Part shown: piece by piece, positions 13,390-26,103 of the stretch
Numbering within the stretch: position 1 is the stretch's first letter
How the letters are laid out: every line of letters starts with the position of its first letter
Notes under the pieces: generated by a model
Told to the model about the DNA's origin: nothing
The model's database searches: none
The model's input: only the letters and a program-made list of their open reading frames with translations
Position numbers and translations under genes: made by a program
NCBI RefSeq assembly: GCF_011397635.1
Contig: NC_064759.1
Span: 15,768,428 to 15,832,427, forward strand
Direction of reading: 5' to 3'
DNA: 64,000 bases
DNA from: Epinephelus fuscoguttatus
Lineage: Eukaryota; Chordata; Actinopteri; Perciformes; Serranidae

Positions 13390-13817
13390 CTCAGAAGCTG
13401 CACCACAGAGTCCTGTGGTTATGGGGTGGACTGCCGACCAGTGACCTTTCATGCAAACCCAAAATTCAGTCCGTGAATGTGCACTACAGAGGGAAAAATG
13501 AACAAGGACACTTTGCTTTTTTAAAAAAAAAAATAACAACCTGAAGTGCACAAAGGAGAAAAACAAACATCTCTCCAGCAGATCAACAAGCTTCTGGTTT
13601 TTACAATAACACAAATGTTTTCAGCATGAATTCATGGCCCGTAATGATTCTGTAGTATTTGCAAAATAATGTAATATGTATATTTTTTTTGTAGAATACA
13701 TAAACATGTGGTCAGTGTTGTGTGTAAATATGATGAAACATTATTTTTTATACGTGACTGTATATATTATTTATATCAATGATAATTTTCCACCTTCAGA
13801 TTGTACATAATGTAACA

Positions 13818-13823
13818 AATAAA
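13818..13823 (+). terminator. Poly(A) signal of plekhg6
   Basis: AATAAA lies 429 bases after the plekhg6 stop in AT-rich sequence. It is the best candidate for the 3' end of this transcript. Confidence 0.6.
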
Positions 13824-13848
13824 CCAGATTTAATTCTTTTAAATGTTC

Positions 13849-13870
13849 TTTATTTGTTAAACATTTTATT
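13849..13870 (-). terminator. Poly(A) signals of lag3, convergent with plekhg6
   Basis: Minus-strand AATAAA occurs at 13854-13849 and again at 13870-13865, about 240-250 bases past the lag3 stop. A third minus-strand AATAAA at 14099-14094 is very close to the stop. The two genes therefore end tail-to-tail with poly(A) signals within about 50 bp. Confidence 0.5.
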
Positions 13871-14105
13871 CACAATATGGAAACAAATATTTACATACGA
13901 TAGGATAACTGAAAACAGAATTCAAACAACAGGATAATTTACAACTTTTCAAACTCAATAACAATTCTGCTACAACGTCTGCTCTGGAAATATTTACAAA
14001 ACTTGTGCAAACAAAAATCTCCCGACATATTGCAGATACGAAGAAGATGGATCTCACTTCAGTTAAGCGCTGTGAGATCTGCGATGCCTCGACTTTATTG
14101 TGTCT

Positions 14106-16733
14106 TTACTTTTTCACTCGGCTCCTTTCTCTCTCCTCCCGCTCGTTGGAGATGGTGTGAACAATCGTCTCCAGCGCAGGGTACTGAAAGGCCCTTCTCC
14201 TCTGTGGAAAGAAAGATGTGAAAAATTATTTGACTTTGTTTGATATATGAACATGCACATACATATATCACAATTTTAGCAGGCAATTAATACTAAAAAA
14301 TGATGCTTATTTTCCATATAAAAGGAAAAATCATTATTGAGATGAGGTCAGTTCTTTCCAGTGAAACTCATGCAAAGTTTTTTTTCTGGGATCAGGTGAC
14401 TTATCTTGAAACAAAGACAATAATTTCAAGATTTTTTTCAAAGAAATTTGAAGACTGAAATAGTCTCACACAGCTGTCTTTCTTTTCTCTCCAAATCAGA
14501 AAAATAAAATACAGGGTTAAATAGTTTTTGAATAACTGCAAATAAAAGATCTTTACCCTTTGGTAGTTCTTGTACATCTGAGCTAAAATCAGCAGCAGAA
14601 CAAGGAGGAGAAAGCTGAGACCGACTATGGCAGCAGTGTTGTGTGAGCCACCCGAAGATTTTTGTCCACTCAGACCACCTGTAGGGAAAACCAAGATAAA
14701 AACGGTCAGACACTCTGCATAGGCATGAGTCCAGTTTATTGAATATCTTTTTGTGTATTTATTTCATAGACCATAAATTTAAAGAATGAATAGCAGAGAA
14801 CTTACTCATCAGATGGATGTGGTGTGTTACATTTCCCAAAATGCCGCCTTTCCCATAGAAAACACATGTCCATTCTCCTTGGTTCTCCTCGGAGTCTTGG
14901 CTGATACTCAGGGTCTTCCCCTTCTGGGTGGACCCAACTGACTGGGTGCCATTAAGGTCATAGACCATATGAACCCACTCGTAGTCGGTGACCTCGCTCG
15001 AGTCGGTCAGTTGGCAGGTCAGCGTCATGGAGTCTGTTTTCTTTGACGGGATGCTGCTTTCAACTGAGAAAAAAACAACAAAGACAATTAAATGTTTTGC
15101 TGATGGCAAAAAAAAAAAAGATTTAAAAGGTTTAACCGAATCCCTATAAACTTACTTTTGGCAACGACAAGCTGCATGGTTCGACTCAGGCGTTGTCCTT
15201 CTATGGTGCCAGAGCATCTGTACTTGCCCTCATCCTCAAACCCGACTTCTTTCAAACTGGCAGATTTGTCCAATGGGTCCTGAGAGTTCGGCAAGGTCGG
15301 AGAAAAAGAGGCAGGAAGGCGATCGGGAGAAGGTTTAAAAAGATAACTAGGTTTCAGTTTCTCCCAGACTGGATTAGAGGGGCTCAAACCAGGGGAGAAC
15401 ACACAGGGGAGAGTGACTGTAGATCCCACAGCAGCATACACTTTAGCACTGTCTTTGGATGGGTTGATGATTCCTGTGAGAGAGAAAGGGATTGAAAGAG
15501 GAGAGGTTAAGATAAAAATATGAACTTTAAAGCCTAATTTCTTAAGATAATTCTAAATTTCTACACATTTTAACTCTTCAATCTTACCCTTCACTGTCAG
15601 AGCTGCCGAAGCTCGCCCCTCGTCGCCCTTGTAGCCAACGATGCACGTCCACTTTCCGGTCAGTCTCACAGTTGCCTTTTCGCTCACGACACTTAAAGCA
15701 TCAGCTCGCTCTGAGATGATTCCAGCCTGCGGCACAAATGGGCTGTTGTTTAACATCCACTCCACAGAGGCTCCCTGAGGCTTAGGTGTCACATTACAGC
15801 TGATTAAAACGTTGTTTCCCCATACAGGACCCGATGAAGAGACGGACACTGTGAAGGATACAGGAGAGATTATTGACATTACAGCTAATACGGATCAATT
15901 TGTACTTTATCTATGTTTAATCTTATGCACTGATTTAACAAATTCATGGAGTGGTCTTAGCACAGTCAAGAAATCCTCTATCTAAGCACAGACAGTCAAA
16001 ACATCCTGCTGTATGTTTCTTACCTGCAATGATTCTGAGTGTGACCACATTTTGAGTGACATGGCCTCCCTGCTCCACCCTGCAGAAGTAAACTCCTCCA
16101 TCCTCCTTCCCCACATTGTTGATTTGTAGGCTGAAATCGCCTCTTTCAAACTGGAAGTGGGGACATTGTATGCGTTGGGTGCCTTTCGATGACCAGCTAG
16201 AGCCCCAGTACCGCAGACCGGTCTTTTCCTTCCTCCAAATTGTGCTGTGGACAGAAGGTGTCACAGACAGCATAGAGTCATCAGCAAATAGATACAAGTT
16301 TGAAGCTAATAGATGGTTAAGTATGCAGTTGGAGGGAAATTGAGGTATCTTTGGGTGTTTAGAGCTGGACAGATGAAGCAAAGAGGGGCAAAGGATGCTG
16401 ATGAGTCGAGGGAGCAAAGTAAAAAGTTGTGTCTTACCCTTTCTTGTCTTTACTCCAGACGATGAGGGGGACAGCGCGAGATGAAGGGTTGCCTTTGCAG
16501 GGCAGTACAGCCTGAGAGCCTGCTTCGGCAAACACCTCAGCTTCCTTGCACTGAGCCCCTGGGGAAGAAGCAAGAAAAATTTCACTTTAGAAAGAAAATG
16601 AGCAGAAAAAATGTGCATCTGACGTGCAAAAGATAAAAAGAAATTGTTGTTAAAATTTTTTTTTAAAAAAAGTCATAACTTTACCTGTCATAAGAAAGGA
16701 AATCACCCCAAAGATAAAATATTCCAACAGCAT
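14106..16733 (-). CDS. lag3: LAG-3 (CD223), four-Ig inhibitory receptor
   Basis: Eight minus-strand exons: 16733-16685 (ATG, signal peptide), 16558-16438, 16244-16024, 15848-15588, 15473-15156, 15063-14806, 14678-14557 (transmembrane) and 14201-14106 (TAA), 481 residues in all. D1 is an Ig V-like domain split by an intron between KDKKG and TIWRK, as in the CD4/LAG3 family, with GLRYWG and ERGDFSLQI. D2-D4 follow, one exon each. The membrane helix ([16 protein letters not shown]) leads to a basic tail, RRRAFQYPALE, comparable to the FSALE motif of mammalian LAG-3. There is no CxC Lck-binding motif, so CD4 is less likely. LAG-3 binds MHC class II and restrains activated T cells. The mammalian KIEEL and Glu-Pro repeats are absent; the tail ends in a charged stretch (NEREERERSRVKK). 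Confidence 0.88.
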
Positions 16734-16837
16734 GTTGTTGATTTTAAAAAATGTTAGTTTGGTAAAAAAAAAAAAAAAAAAGTTTCCACAGATTTCTATG
16801 TAATCTCTTCCCCCTGTTTGAACCTGCTCTATTTTCC

Positions 16838-16912
16838 ACTTCCTACACTCTGTCTTCGCTTAATGTGCTCTCTGTGTATTCATGAGTTTGGTAGATGAGG
16901 TATATATATGAG
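16838..16912 (-). promoter_or_regulatory. Candidate lag3 core promoter (TATA and ETS motifs)
   Basis: On the lag3 strand a TATA-like 'catatatatacctc' lies at about 16911-16898, 170 bp upstream of the start codon. An ETS-type AGGAAGTG lies at 16845-16838 between it and the gene. ETS sites are usual in T-cell promoters. No transcription start can be fixed from sequence. Confidence 0.35.
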
Positions 16913-17814
16913 CCTGTGGGCGCTTAAAGGAGGCGGAGTGTTTGGTAGTTCCTCTGCTGATCATGTGACTTCAGCTACAAGCCACACTTTGATGCGGTCT
17001 GTCTCTGTCAGCCTGGAAACTGTTTGACAGATATGTAAACAGGGAGACCCACTTCCTCCCACGGATTCTCTCTACCTCATTCTGTTTCTTTCTTCACATC
17101 AAATAAATTATATAACAATATGTAACTTTATCCAATCTGCAACCCAGAGCTTACACAAGACACAAGCACAGTACAGGACTGTACACAGCAGCATCTACAG
17201 TAAGACATACTGACATACTGTCCTTACACTTCAAAATTAATACATTTTCAGACATGCTGAGCTGTAAATTAGTTGTACGCTATTTTACAACAGCTCTCCA
17301 CACTATAGGGAATGTTACTTGTTTACAGATAACTTCAGTATCATTCAGGGAAGCTCCAGCTCTTGCTTTGAAACTGAAATGGCAAAAGTGCAGACGCCAC
17401 ACCTCCGTCACTGCCAGTTACTTACGTTTACAAACACTGATTAACACGTAGCTCCCATCACCATCATCATCATCATCACCAGTATGTTGAGAACGAGGCC
17501 ATTCAGTAATATGGTATCTTGTTGTGATGGATGCTTGTGAAAGTGAATCATTACCTCCGTTCTCGCTTCTTTGTTTTCCTTTTCGTCAGTTCTTATAGTA
17601 GTAGTCGTTGCAGTAGAAACAGGCCTACACTGCCAGTCAAATGTTTGTTTGACAGCATCTATTTTAACATATTGCACTAAATGTCAACCAAAGGGATTGA
17701 GAATACCTCGAAACTGGGAAATTAAGGTTGAAGTTACACAGTACAGAAGTTTAGTCATAGTTCAGCATAACTGGTGTCTAGGTTTTCTACCCTGACTGGT
17801 AACTCCCCACATCT

Positions 17815-18119
17815 GTCCTGCATCTCTCTCTCTCTGTCTCATTGTGTCATATGGATTACTGTTTATTTATTATGTTGATCTGTTCTGTACGACATCTATT
17901 GCACGTCTGTCCGTCCTGGAAGAGGGATCCCTCCTCAGTTGCTCTTCCTGAGGTTTCTACCGTTTTTTTCCCCATTAAAGGGTTTTTTTGGGGGGATTTT
18001 TTCCTTATCCGCTGCGAGGGTCCTAAGGACAGAGGGATGTCGTATGTTGTAAAGCCCTGTGAGGCAAACTGTGATTTGTGATATTGGGCTTTAAATAAAA
18101 TTGATTGATTGATTAATCA
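17815..18119 (+). mobile_element. LINE-type 3' end with (ATTG)n tail
   Basis: It contains 'gtctgtccgtcctggaagag', 'ttatccgctgcgagggtcct' and 'aaagccctgtgaggcaaact' and ends in 'aaataaaattgattgattga'. I recognise it as a very common fish 3' retroelement tail. Only the untranslated end is present; the family is not certain. Confidence 0.65.
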
Positions 18120-18347
18120 GCAGTATACATTTAATAAAAGTGTAAACACAGAAATGTCGTTCTAAGTAGATATTAGTGTTTGTTAATGTATTGGGCAACA
18201 ACTTACTTAGCTCCCATTAGTGAAGGACAGCAGTGAATGACAATAAAATGAAACATAGCTTTAATAATATGAAATGTGTCCACATAGGAGAAGTTGTAAT
18301 CATTGATAAAAACAAAATGCTGCAAAAGTGCCCCAAGAAATAATGAT

Positions 18348-18490
18348 ATCAATCAATCAATCAATCAATCAATCAGTCAATCAATCTTTATTTCAGACTC
18401 AAAAATAGGTCCATATCCTTAATAATAATCTTTATTTCTAAAGCACTTTTCAGAACAAAGTTACAAAATGCTTTACATGGTTGATCCCGG
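18348..18490 (-). mobile_element. LINE-type 3' ends in reverse orientation
   Basis: A (AATC)n run at 18348-18384 followed by 'tctttatttcagactc' is the reverse complement of an 'aataaagattgattgatt' tail. Directly after comes 'taataatctttatttctaaa' with 'gcacttttcagaac', the reverse of a second common tail. Two truncated elements seem to abut. Confidence 0.5.
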
Positions 18491-19081
18491 ATTTAAAACA
18501 ATGTAGGACCCAAGCAAATAAAATGAGGCAATTTTAAGAAATACAAAGAACATTGAAAAAAAATAAAATAGTTAGCGAGAAAGGGTTCATAGTGGTGGCC
18601 AGATGGGTCCACCGAAAATCTTGGGGTGGCGCAGCAACACCACAAGCTATAACTGAATTTCAGAAAACGCTATTATGCTGTTAATTTTACTGCACTGGGA
18701 ACTTTTAATTTGGCAGTATTTTGTTTTTATGTTTCATCATAAAAACGGCAATAAAAGGAACCCGAATCTGAATATGTTGGAAGTCTATAGGCTAGTAAAT
18801 AACTATGACAATGGAGAGTTAATACTTGCATACTGATATGCTGTGTTTTCATATTTTGCAGTTAATGTTACGACTTGTCTGATGTGTATAGACTAATACT
18901 GTTACAGTAAACACTGAGTTACGCAGCCATCCTATTCTAATGTGTTATGTATCTGTACATGTTCGGTGATTCATTGTTCTTCAAATAGGCTGAATGTCCT
19001 TTTCCTTTAAAGACAAATACACGGATTTAATTTGAAGGAGTAAACAAAGCATCATTTTATTAAAGGCCAGACTCCAGTATG

Positions 19082-19083
<2 letters not shown>

Positions 19084-19124
<41 letters not shown>
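19084..19124. repeat. (TATC)n microsatellite
   Basis: Ten tandem tatc units; a typical tetranucleotide length-polymorphic locus. Confidence 0.9.
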
Positions 19125-21924
19125 GATATATCACAGCTCATCTCAGTGATTTATATTTTTCAACAAACAACATGAAATAAAAACTAGTTTGGAACACCTA
19201 CTTTCAGTTAAAAGCACAGGTATATAGACACATAGACCGATAGATCGTCACACAGATGGATAGATACACCTGAGAATATGTGGGTGAAACCTCAGAGCTG
19301 TTTTTCTTCATCTTGTGGAGACATTTTCCCTGGTAAGAGCTGTGTGACTGCTGGGTGAGTGATACTGTAAGTCTTTTCATCTCAGCCACCCAGAGAGCTT
19401 CCTCCTCACACTGAACACATTTAAATCAGTGTCATATTTCTTTTTGCTGTGGCTTTAGTTTGACGTTCTCTCTGTTCAAACTGTGACCTTCAGTGTCGGG
19501 GGCATGTATGCGTCACTCCCTGTGAGGGGGTCTTTCCTACAGCTGATGTACTGTAGAGTCACATTCACTGTATCTGAATATGGGGAGAAGGTACTTCGAA
19601 GGAAAATGCCCCTCATGTGGAAACAATTGAGGTTTGCCTTTGAGGGAATGCAGATGATTATGTTAATAGGATGAGTTGGAAAATAGTCAAATTAGTTTGC
19701 TTCTGAAGAAGTTCAGCACATGAGTAGTTTGTTCCTGTGTCAAACCCTCATGATGTATTATAGACTGCCTGCTCTTGTGACAGACACAGTTTTTATTTTC
19801 TAATGTTAATGAGCAGTTAAGTTTTTTTAGGCCCCAGACCTTCTGATTTATTGTAAACACTGCTGTGGTTTAATTTCAATAACTGATATAATTATATGGT
19901 GTATGTGTAGGTGATGAGATATAATGTTCCACTGAGCTTTACTGGCAGAGGAAACAATGCACAGATAAAACAAATGCTCTGCTGAGAAATTTTTTAAATT
20001 GTGTTTGGTCAGCATTTTGTTTGCTGGTGTGAAGCTGAAGACGGAAACCTGACTGTGTATCTGTGATGCACAATGTAAGTGCATGATAAATGTTTCTCTC
20101 TGAGTCATGGCATTCTATGAATATTACTGTTCCCTAATCTTTTATTTACTTGTCAACAGATGTTCTCTTGATCTTCTGCATATATAAACTGATTTTGTAC
20201 TTTATCGTGTGTCTTTTTGTCTGTTGTGTATCTCAACAGGTTTTTGCATATGTAAAAGAAAGTCAAAAATCTACATTTACCTGCAGTATAATCTTAATTT
20301 AGACTAAATGCACAGTTACAGTAAAACAGTAACCCTTCTCTGCACAGGCTATTGCAGTGTGTTAAAGTTGAGTGGAATCTAATGTTCAATATTGTTTTGT
20401 CTGGTTAAATTTCCACACACCAACCACACTGAGGCCTTAGTAATAATGAAATGAAGCCAATGATCAGTTAAGCTGCACTTGTTTCTTTGAAAATGACAAA
20501 ATATTCCACCCAGCTCTCAACAACAGTAAGACTGAAAGTATCAGTCTGTGTATGCATGTGTGTCTCTTTGTGTATGAAGCGAGGTTTTCATTCTAGCTAA
20601 AGGCTTAACATCTGTCCTCACCAATTAAAACTGATAAGTAAGATAAGATTGTTGCTTGAATAAAACCCTGCAAAGTTTCAGTGGCACCTGCGGAGACACA
20701 GCCAGAGGATGCAGAAGTGGCCAACTCTCCAGATGCCTCTGCAGGAGACGAAACTTGCATGCAAGCCCAAATTATGTGCTTACATTTGCATTATTTTACA
20801 GCCTAAGTGATTTAAGAGACTTTGCACTCTACCCAGTAAGCTAGCTAAACCAAGGAGGGATATATTGTGTGTTCACTCAGGCTACTCTTTACCTACTAGA
20901 GGTCCCTGTAGATCACAGAATGTTTTACTTACTGCATATTTTGGAAAAGAATTGAAAGAAGAAGAAGCAGTAATTTTCCAGGGTTAACACTGCATTAATG
21001 CTGTGTCAGATTAATCGGAAAAGTTCCCGTGAACTCCCCCTCAAGTCAAAATAACATTACGGAAAGTCAGTGAAAATTTTGGTACACGAGTTGCCCAGTT
21101 GACGTCATATATTCAGAAACACAGCAGACAAAAGTAAATGTTTGGTTGGTGGTAATAAATGTATTATCAATTCACATATTGCGTGTCTATTTTTTTACTC
21201 ACATGATTTTGTGATATGGTATTAGGTTGTACCGGTAGTTGCTGTCCATGTAGAGGGACCTAGATTAGTTAGAAAAGTTAGTTATTAGCATTCTTTGAGT
21301 ACAGCAATTTAAAGCAGTTTCAGGGGATGTAGTGGTGCAGCAACAAGTCTGTGACAAAATCACTTTGTAATACAAGTTTTCACCCTATATTTCCATAGTA
21401 TAAATCTTCAAACTGTTATTGTGTTTGCTAAATTCTGTGAGCAAGAAAATACAGCATATCCTCTTTTTAGCGTCCATGTTATTTCCACAGTGACCTCAAA
21501 TTCTTGACTACACTAATGTTGGAAGAACTACATCCCGTTTCTGGAAATGGGACTCACTTTCTTTCTTACATCTTTACTGTTTGTAGATGCCCTATTTGGT
21601 CTGTGGGCCCCTTGGACCCTTTAAATTAGTACCCTTTGTTCCCCCCGTGCTACGCCCCTGAATATAAGCCACCAAGACCTGGCCTGTGCAGGGTCAGTTA
21701 CAAATAAAGGCTGTTTTAGGGCACTTAATTATAATGAATGTGTGGATTTGGCTGTTTTTACTTAAGGAAATGATGCTTTTTAATTTAAATTCCCGTTTGT
21801 TGGATGTTTATCCATGTTTTTTTCCTCCTGTACCGACACCTCCCTCTACTGGATGTAAAATAAGGTGTGAAGACCGTCAAACAATTGTTATTGCGCTGCT
21901 CTAATGACACTACGGTACCGGCGC

Positions 21925-21960
21925 TAGGCATTGTGGGACACAGACTAAGATGGAAGCGAC
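21925..21960 (+). promoter_or_regulatory. Candidate mrpl51 promoter (ZNF143-like and YY1-like motifs)
   Basis: 'ggcattgtgggaca' (reverse complement tgtcccacaatgcc) resembles a ZNF143/STAF site, and 'aagatggaagcgac' a few bases on resembles a YY1 site. Both kinds are frequent in promoters of nuclear genes for mitochondrial proteins. The stretch lies 330 bp before the mrpl51 ATG. The match is by eye only. Confidence 0.4.
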
Positions 21961-22286
21961 CACCAGGAGCATGTCGAAACCGCAATAACATATAGTTTTA
22001 AGTGTTAGACCTCCACATAACTCTTTTGCTTCGCTGTGACAATAACAAAATATTTAGGTGGCACAACATCGCAGCTGGACGTTGAAACTGGTAATGTTCA
22101 TGAAACTGTTTATAACGTTGCTAATGTGCTAGCTAATGCTAAAGCTAAAGCTAGGGGTCAATGTAAAGATTCTTTAAAGCTAACGTTGTGTTTGATAGAG
22201 AGAAACCCGACCAGACAACACGTTAAAACCCTAGCAGAGTAAACTGGCTTCCTTACATGTGATGTTATTGTGTTATTGTAGAAAAC

Positions 22287-24992
22287 ATGTCTGTACTGGG
22301 AGGGTTACTGAGAGCTGGAGTGTCCTTCTGTCAGTCTGCTGGGACTCTGCTCCACACAGCCAGGACCTTTTCTACTGGTGAGTACTGAGACTGAGCATAA
22401 TGTGTCGCTTAAATCAGTTCGTTTGTGTTTCTTTACTGTAGCAGTAGTTTTACTTTATATGCATACAGTGCGTGCATTTTTAAATTATTTTTATAATTAG
22501 ACATGACTATTAATTAAATGATAACGTCAGGTGCACCCTGGGGAAATTAGGTCTTACAACAGCAGCCGAAACAGAACACATACCAATCCAACACTAGTGG
22601 TTTATACTGCATATCAAAATTAGAAACCTTTTTTGTAGTCGCAGTAGTAGTAGTACAAGTAGAGCATAGTAAACAATATAAAATTACCCGAGGCCAGTTT
22701 AATTAAATTTGCATTCTTGTAAATATGCATTAAGTTACTGAGTTAGTAAGGGTCGCAATAAGCATTATCGTTTAATCCAGTGGTTTTCAAACTCTTTGTG
22801 TCCAAGGCACACCAAAGGGCAAGCCAAAATCTCATGGCGCACCTGTATTTACATCTGTGCACAACAGCTTCTATAACATGTGTTATCGCTCTGTCAATCA
22901 GGGCTTTTGATGTGTCACACACTAACAATTCCCATGAGTGAATGGTGACAAATAGGTCCCCAGTGTAGGTTTTTTTTTTCTTAAAAAATTAGATTTATTA
23001 GAATACATTTTTAGCTAGAGTTTCCCTCTTTATTAGGAAATGGATGCACACAACATACTCATACAGTCAAATAAAAATTAATTAATTACTTTTTGTGTCG
23101 GCCCAGTTGAATACACCTTTTGAGAACCACTGGTTTTTAAACAATCTATTGTTTCCTCAGTTCCAATGTGCTGCTTTTATAAAATTGTTTGTATTATCTG
23201 AGCAGCCATCTAAAACCTTTATGTTTACAGTTTACAGTGACATTATAAAGTAAAGGCAGCAAAATGTCACATTTGAGAAGCAGTAACCCGTGAATATTAA
23301 GCATTTTTGTTTGATTCATGTCTTTAAGATTGATCCATTTGTCCAGGAATCATTTTATGTTGATCAACTAATCAGTTAATCTATCAGATCTAAATTTGGT
23401 ATGTTGGGCTTGGGCGGTATCATGCTATTACGGTATACCAGGGTATACGCTCATCTTTCTCTGAAACTCATATGGAGATGCTGTATTGAGTATGCTTTTT
23501 AAGTAGCATACCGCACGCACCTCCAGAGGTCAGTCTCTACTTGTAGAACACGCAGCTGACCTGGGAAACATGGCGACATGGGTTAACATTACAGGACAGG
23601 TAAACAGCCAGCCTGCAATGTCAGAGAGAGGCTGCATGAATTAAGAGTTTATTTCAAACAAACTAGAGTTGGTGATTGTTTGAACCATCTACTGTATATG
23701 AAGATAGACGACATGTCTCCACTTACCCCCACTGTGCAGAAGTGACGCTAACATATCCTAGAAACGGCCACTGCTATCTTGCTCTGATGACGTCATTTGG
23801 AGCCAGTCTGCAAAGTAGCAAGCTCCACGGTATCGAGTTTCCTGTGCGTACACCCATCCGACCAGTTGTGAGCAGCAATATTGAATACAAGCCCACTGAC
23901 TGGCTCACACAGTTGTCAATCAAGTTGTTAAGTCTCTGTTTTCTAGCATTACATAGTTAATAAAAACCAAAGTTATCAGAAAAACGAATACTGAAACAAA
24001 CAGCAGCGTGATCAAAACTGCCATAAATGACAGAGACCTTATTTGGGAGAAATTTATTTGATGTATACTTTGAGTTTTTAGTTTGGCCCATGTCCCATCT
24101 AATAACATGGAGAGGGCGGGCTTTATGAACTGTAGCCGGCTGCCAGGGCGCAATTGAAGACTAGTGTGAGATGGTTGTGGTGGAAGGTAGCATCGTGCAC
24201 AAATACTGTCATGTACTGGTGAAATTTCAGAAAGGTAGGGAGGTATGAAAAAATAGATACTGCCTAAGTCTATATTGTATGTGCAGAAAGATTTTCATGA
24301 AACAGTGTGCTTTCTTCAGGTACGTGTCGTCAGATCAGGATGCATTCCATTCCAGAGCTGAAGAAGGTGGACAGGTGGACTGAGAAGAGGAGCATGTTCG
24401 GGGTTTATGACAACATAGGCATCTTAGGTAAGTGTCCTTAATCAGTTAAATTCAGTTTGAGACATTGGGATTTGTCAGTTTATGTTGGTTTTATTAAAGT
24501 AAAGCAGTTTTTGTCAGGGCATGTAATAAAACTGGTGGGATGTACTTTGCATCTGTGGATCTAGATTTGTCTTTTATGTGACTAGTTAACTGCTTGCTGT
24601 TTGCTTAAAAGACAAATTCTGTATACAATAAATGTAAAACCAAAAACACCCTGGTTCATCTTTGCTGAGTTTAGATCTCTATTCCACTTCCCAATTCTTC
24701 ACCAACTGTACTTTTCCTGTAGTTCTGCTTTTGTTTTCTCCTCTTCATCTCACATACACTGTGCACAAACTAATCTCCTCCCTTCATTTCTGCAGGAGAC
24801 TTCAAAGCTCATCCCAAAGACCTCATCATGGCGCCCTGCTGGGTGAAGGCTTTCAGAGGCAACGAACTGCAGCGTCTAATAAGAAAGAAGAAGATGGTGG
24901 GCGACAGAATGATGACTCTGGAGAGACACAACTTGGAGAAAAGGATCCGTTATCTCTACAAACGTTTCAACCGCTATGGCAAATTCCGCTAA
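22287..24992 (+). CDS. mrpl51: Mitochondrial large ribosomal subunit protein mL51
   Basis: Three exons: 22287-22377, 24320-24427 and 24796-24992 (TAA), giving 131 residues; human MRPL51 has 128. Residues 1-30 ([19 protein letters not shown]...) look like a mitochondrial targeting peptide. The mature part has the family hallmarks [19 protein letters not shown] and [16 protein letters not shown] at the C-terminus. The protein is part of the large subunit of the mitochondrial ribosome. Exon phases agree at both junctions (G|GT and G|GA). The first intron of 1.9 kb holds two nested DNA-transposon remains. No canonical AATAAA is obvious in the first 250 bases after the stop. Confidence 0.96.
22778..23132. 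mobile_element. hAT (Charlie-like) MITE in mrpl51 intron 1
   Basis: The termini 'cagtggttttcaaact' and 'ttttgagaaccactg' are inverted repeats of the hAT type (CAGTGGTTCTCAAA). The flanks gtttaatc and gtttttaa are only partly alike. No coding frame. Confidence 0.7.
23406..24273. mobile_element. Inverted-repeat DNA element in mrpl51 intron 1, with a nested repeat
   Basis: Left end 'ggcttgggcggtat' and, reversed, right end 'gacttaggcagtat' are matching termini. Between about 23664 and 24150 lies a second common fish repeat beginning 'accatctactgtatatgaag' and including 'gacgtcatttggagccagtc', so the outer element appears to have been a target for another insertion. Confidence 0.5.
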
Positions 24993-25358
24993 CGTTGAAC
25001 AAACCACACTGGCAAATACATGTGACCAGCCAATAAGGACTGATGGAAACTAGCTGTGTGTTTCATGCTGTCAAAGTGTTGTATGTCGCCATTTTTTTTC
25101 TAAGTTATCATTTTCATATGAGGAGAAGCTTTGTGTGATTCAGAGCAGTATACTTCCTGTACTTCTGTTTGATTGTTTTTGGTCCTATGACCAACACAAA
25201 ATTTAAGATATAAAAGCCAAAAAAAGACTGGAAAAACAATATTTGTTTTATTTCTTCTAACCAACAGAAGCTCCCTCAGCTCCCAGACAGCAACAAGCTG
25301 GTTGCTTTTGCTCGATAGCTGTAAACAAATGACATGGCGGTCTTGCCTGAGAATCTAA

Positions 25359-26098
25359 GGCTACACCCACACTAACATGTTTTTGTTTTTAAACGCATCA
25401 GTATTGCTACATTTATGCTTAGTGTCCACATTAGTTTTTGAACCCCTAAAACGGAGAGCTTTGAAAATGCTGCTGACCCTGTTTTAGTTTGAGAACTCAG
25501 GGATTGTGTTTTAGTGTGGATTCATGGAAGTATAGACTTTGGAAAACAGTGATGCAGACAATCAGGTTTGCTTCTCGATTGTGTCTTGTCAGTCTCAACA
25601 TGCCAAAACATTATAGCAACATCTACACAAGTTCTGTGATTTCATCTTTCTTGTGTGATAACTCCTTTCCCATTGCCTTGGCTTCTTCCAGTGATGGATA
25701 ATGCCCCCTGTACCACTCTTACATGTGCCAGTATTTGCTTTGTAACAACCCCTACTCTCTTTTTTTCAGCTGACTTGACCGCCTTATACTAGTGTTTCTT
25801 TGAGTAATAATTCCACCTCACCGCCAGTCCAAGCTAAAATGTCTGTGGTTTTACTTTTTGCCTTCTTTGCAATATTTTCTCGAACTAAGCAACCAGCCGC
25901 AGAGTAGACAGTCTGTTTCCTGTTTACGCCAGCAAGCACATGTCCAGTGTATGTGACTGGTCAAGTGATATGTATCATTAGGCATGTTGGCATGGATGAA
26001 GGTCATTTCTGAAATAGTGCTAAAATGCTTCTGTGTATGGAGATTGTTTTCATTTTACAACATCGCTTTAAAACGAAACACATCAGTGTGAAGAGAGC
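25359..26098. mobile_element. Inverted-repeat DNA element, about 740 bp
   Basis: The left end 'acactaacatgtttttgttt' and the reverse of the right end, 'acactgatgtgtttcgtttt', are clear inverted repeats. The family is known to me from fish intergenic DNA by the phrase 'ttttaaaacg..cat'. No transposase frame. Confidence 0.5.
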
Positions 26099-26103
26099 AA
26101 AGA

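Larger units (their letters stand above)
16740..21900. other. Intergenic region between lag3 and mrpl51
   Basis: About 5 kb without a supported gene. It holds LINE tails, an (AATC)n run, a TATC microsatellite and long AT-rich stretches. The open frames here are short, not conserved in appearance and not backed by splice or domain evidence. Confidence 0.6.

Noticed and set aside
14106-16733. Alternative reading of the Ig gene as CD4
   Set aside because: The tail lacks a CxC Lck motif and has an FSALE-like motif; the ERGDFSL phrase in D1 is LAG-3-like.
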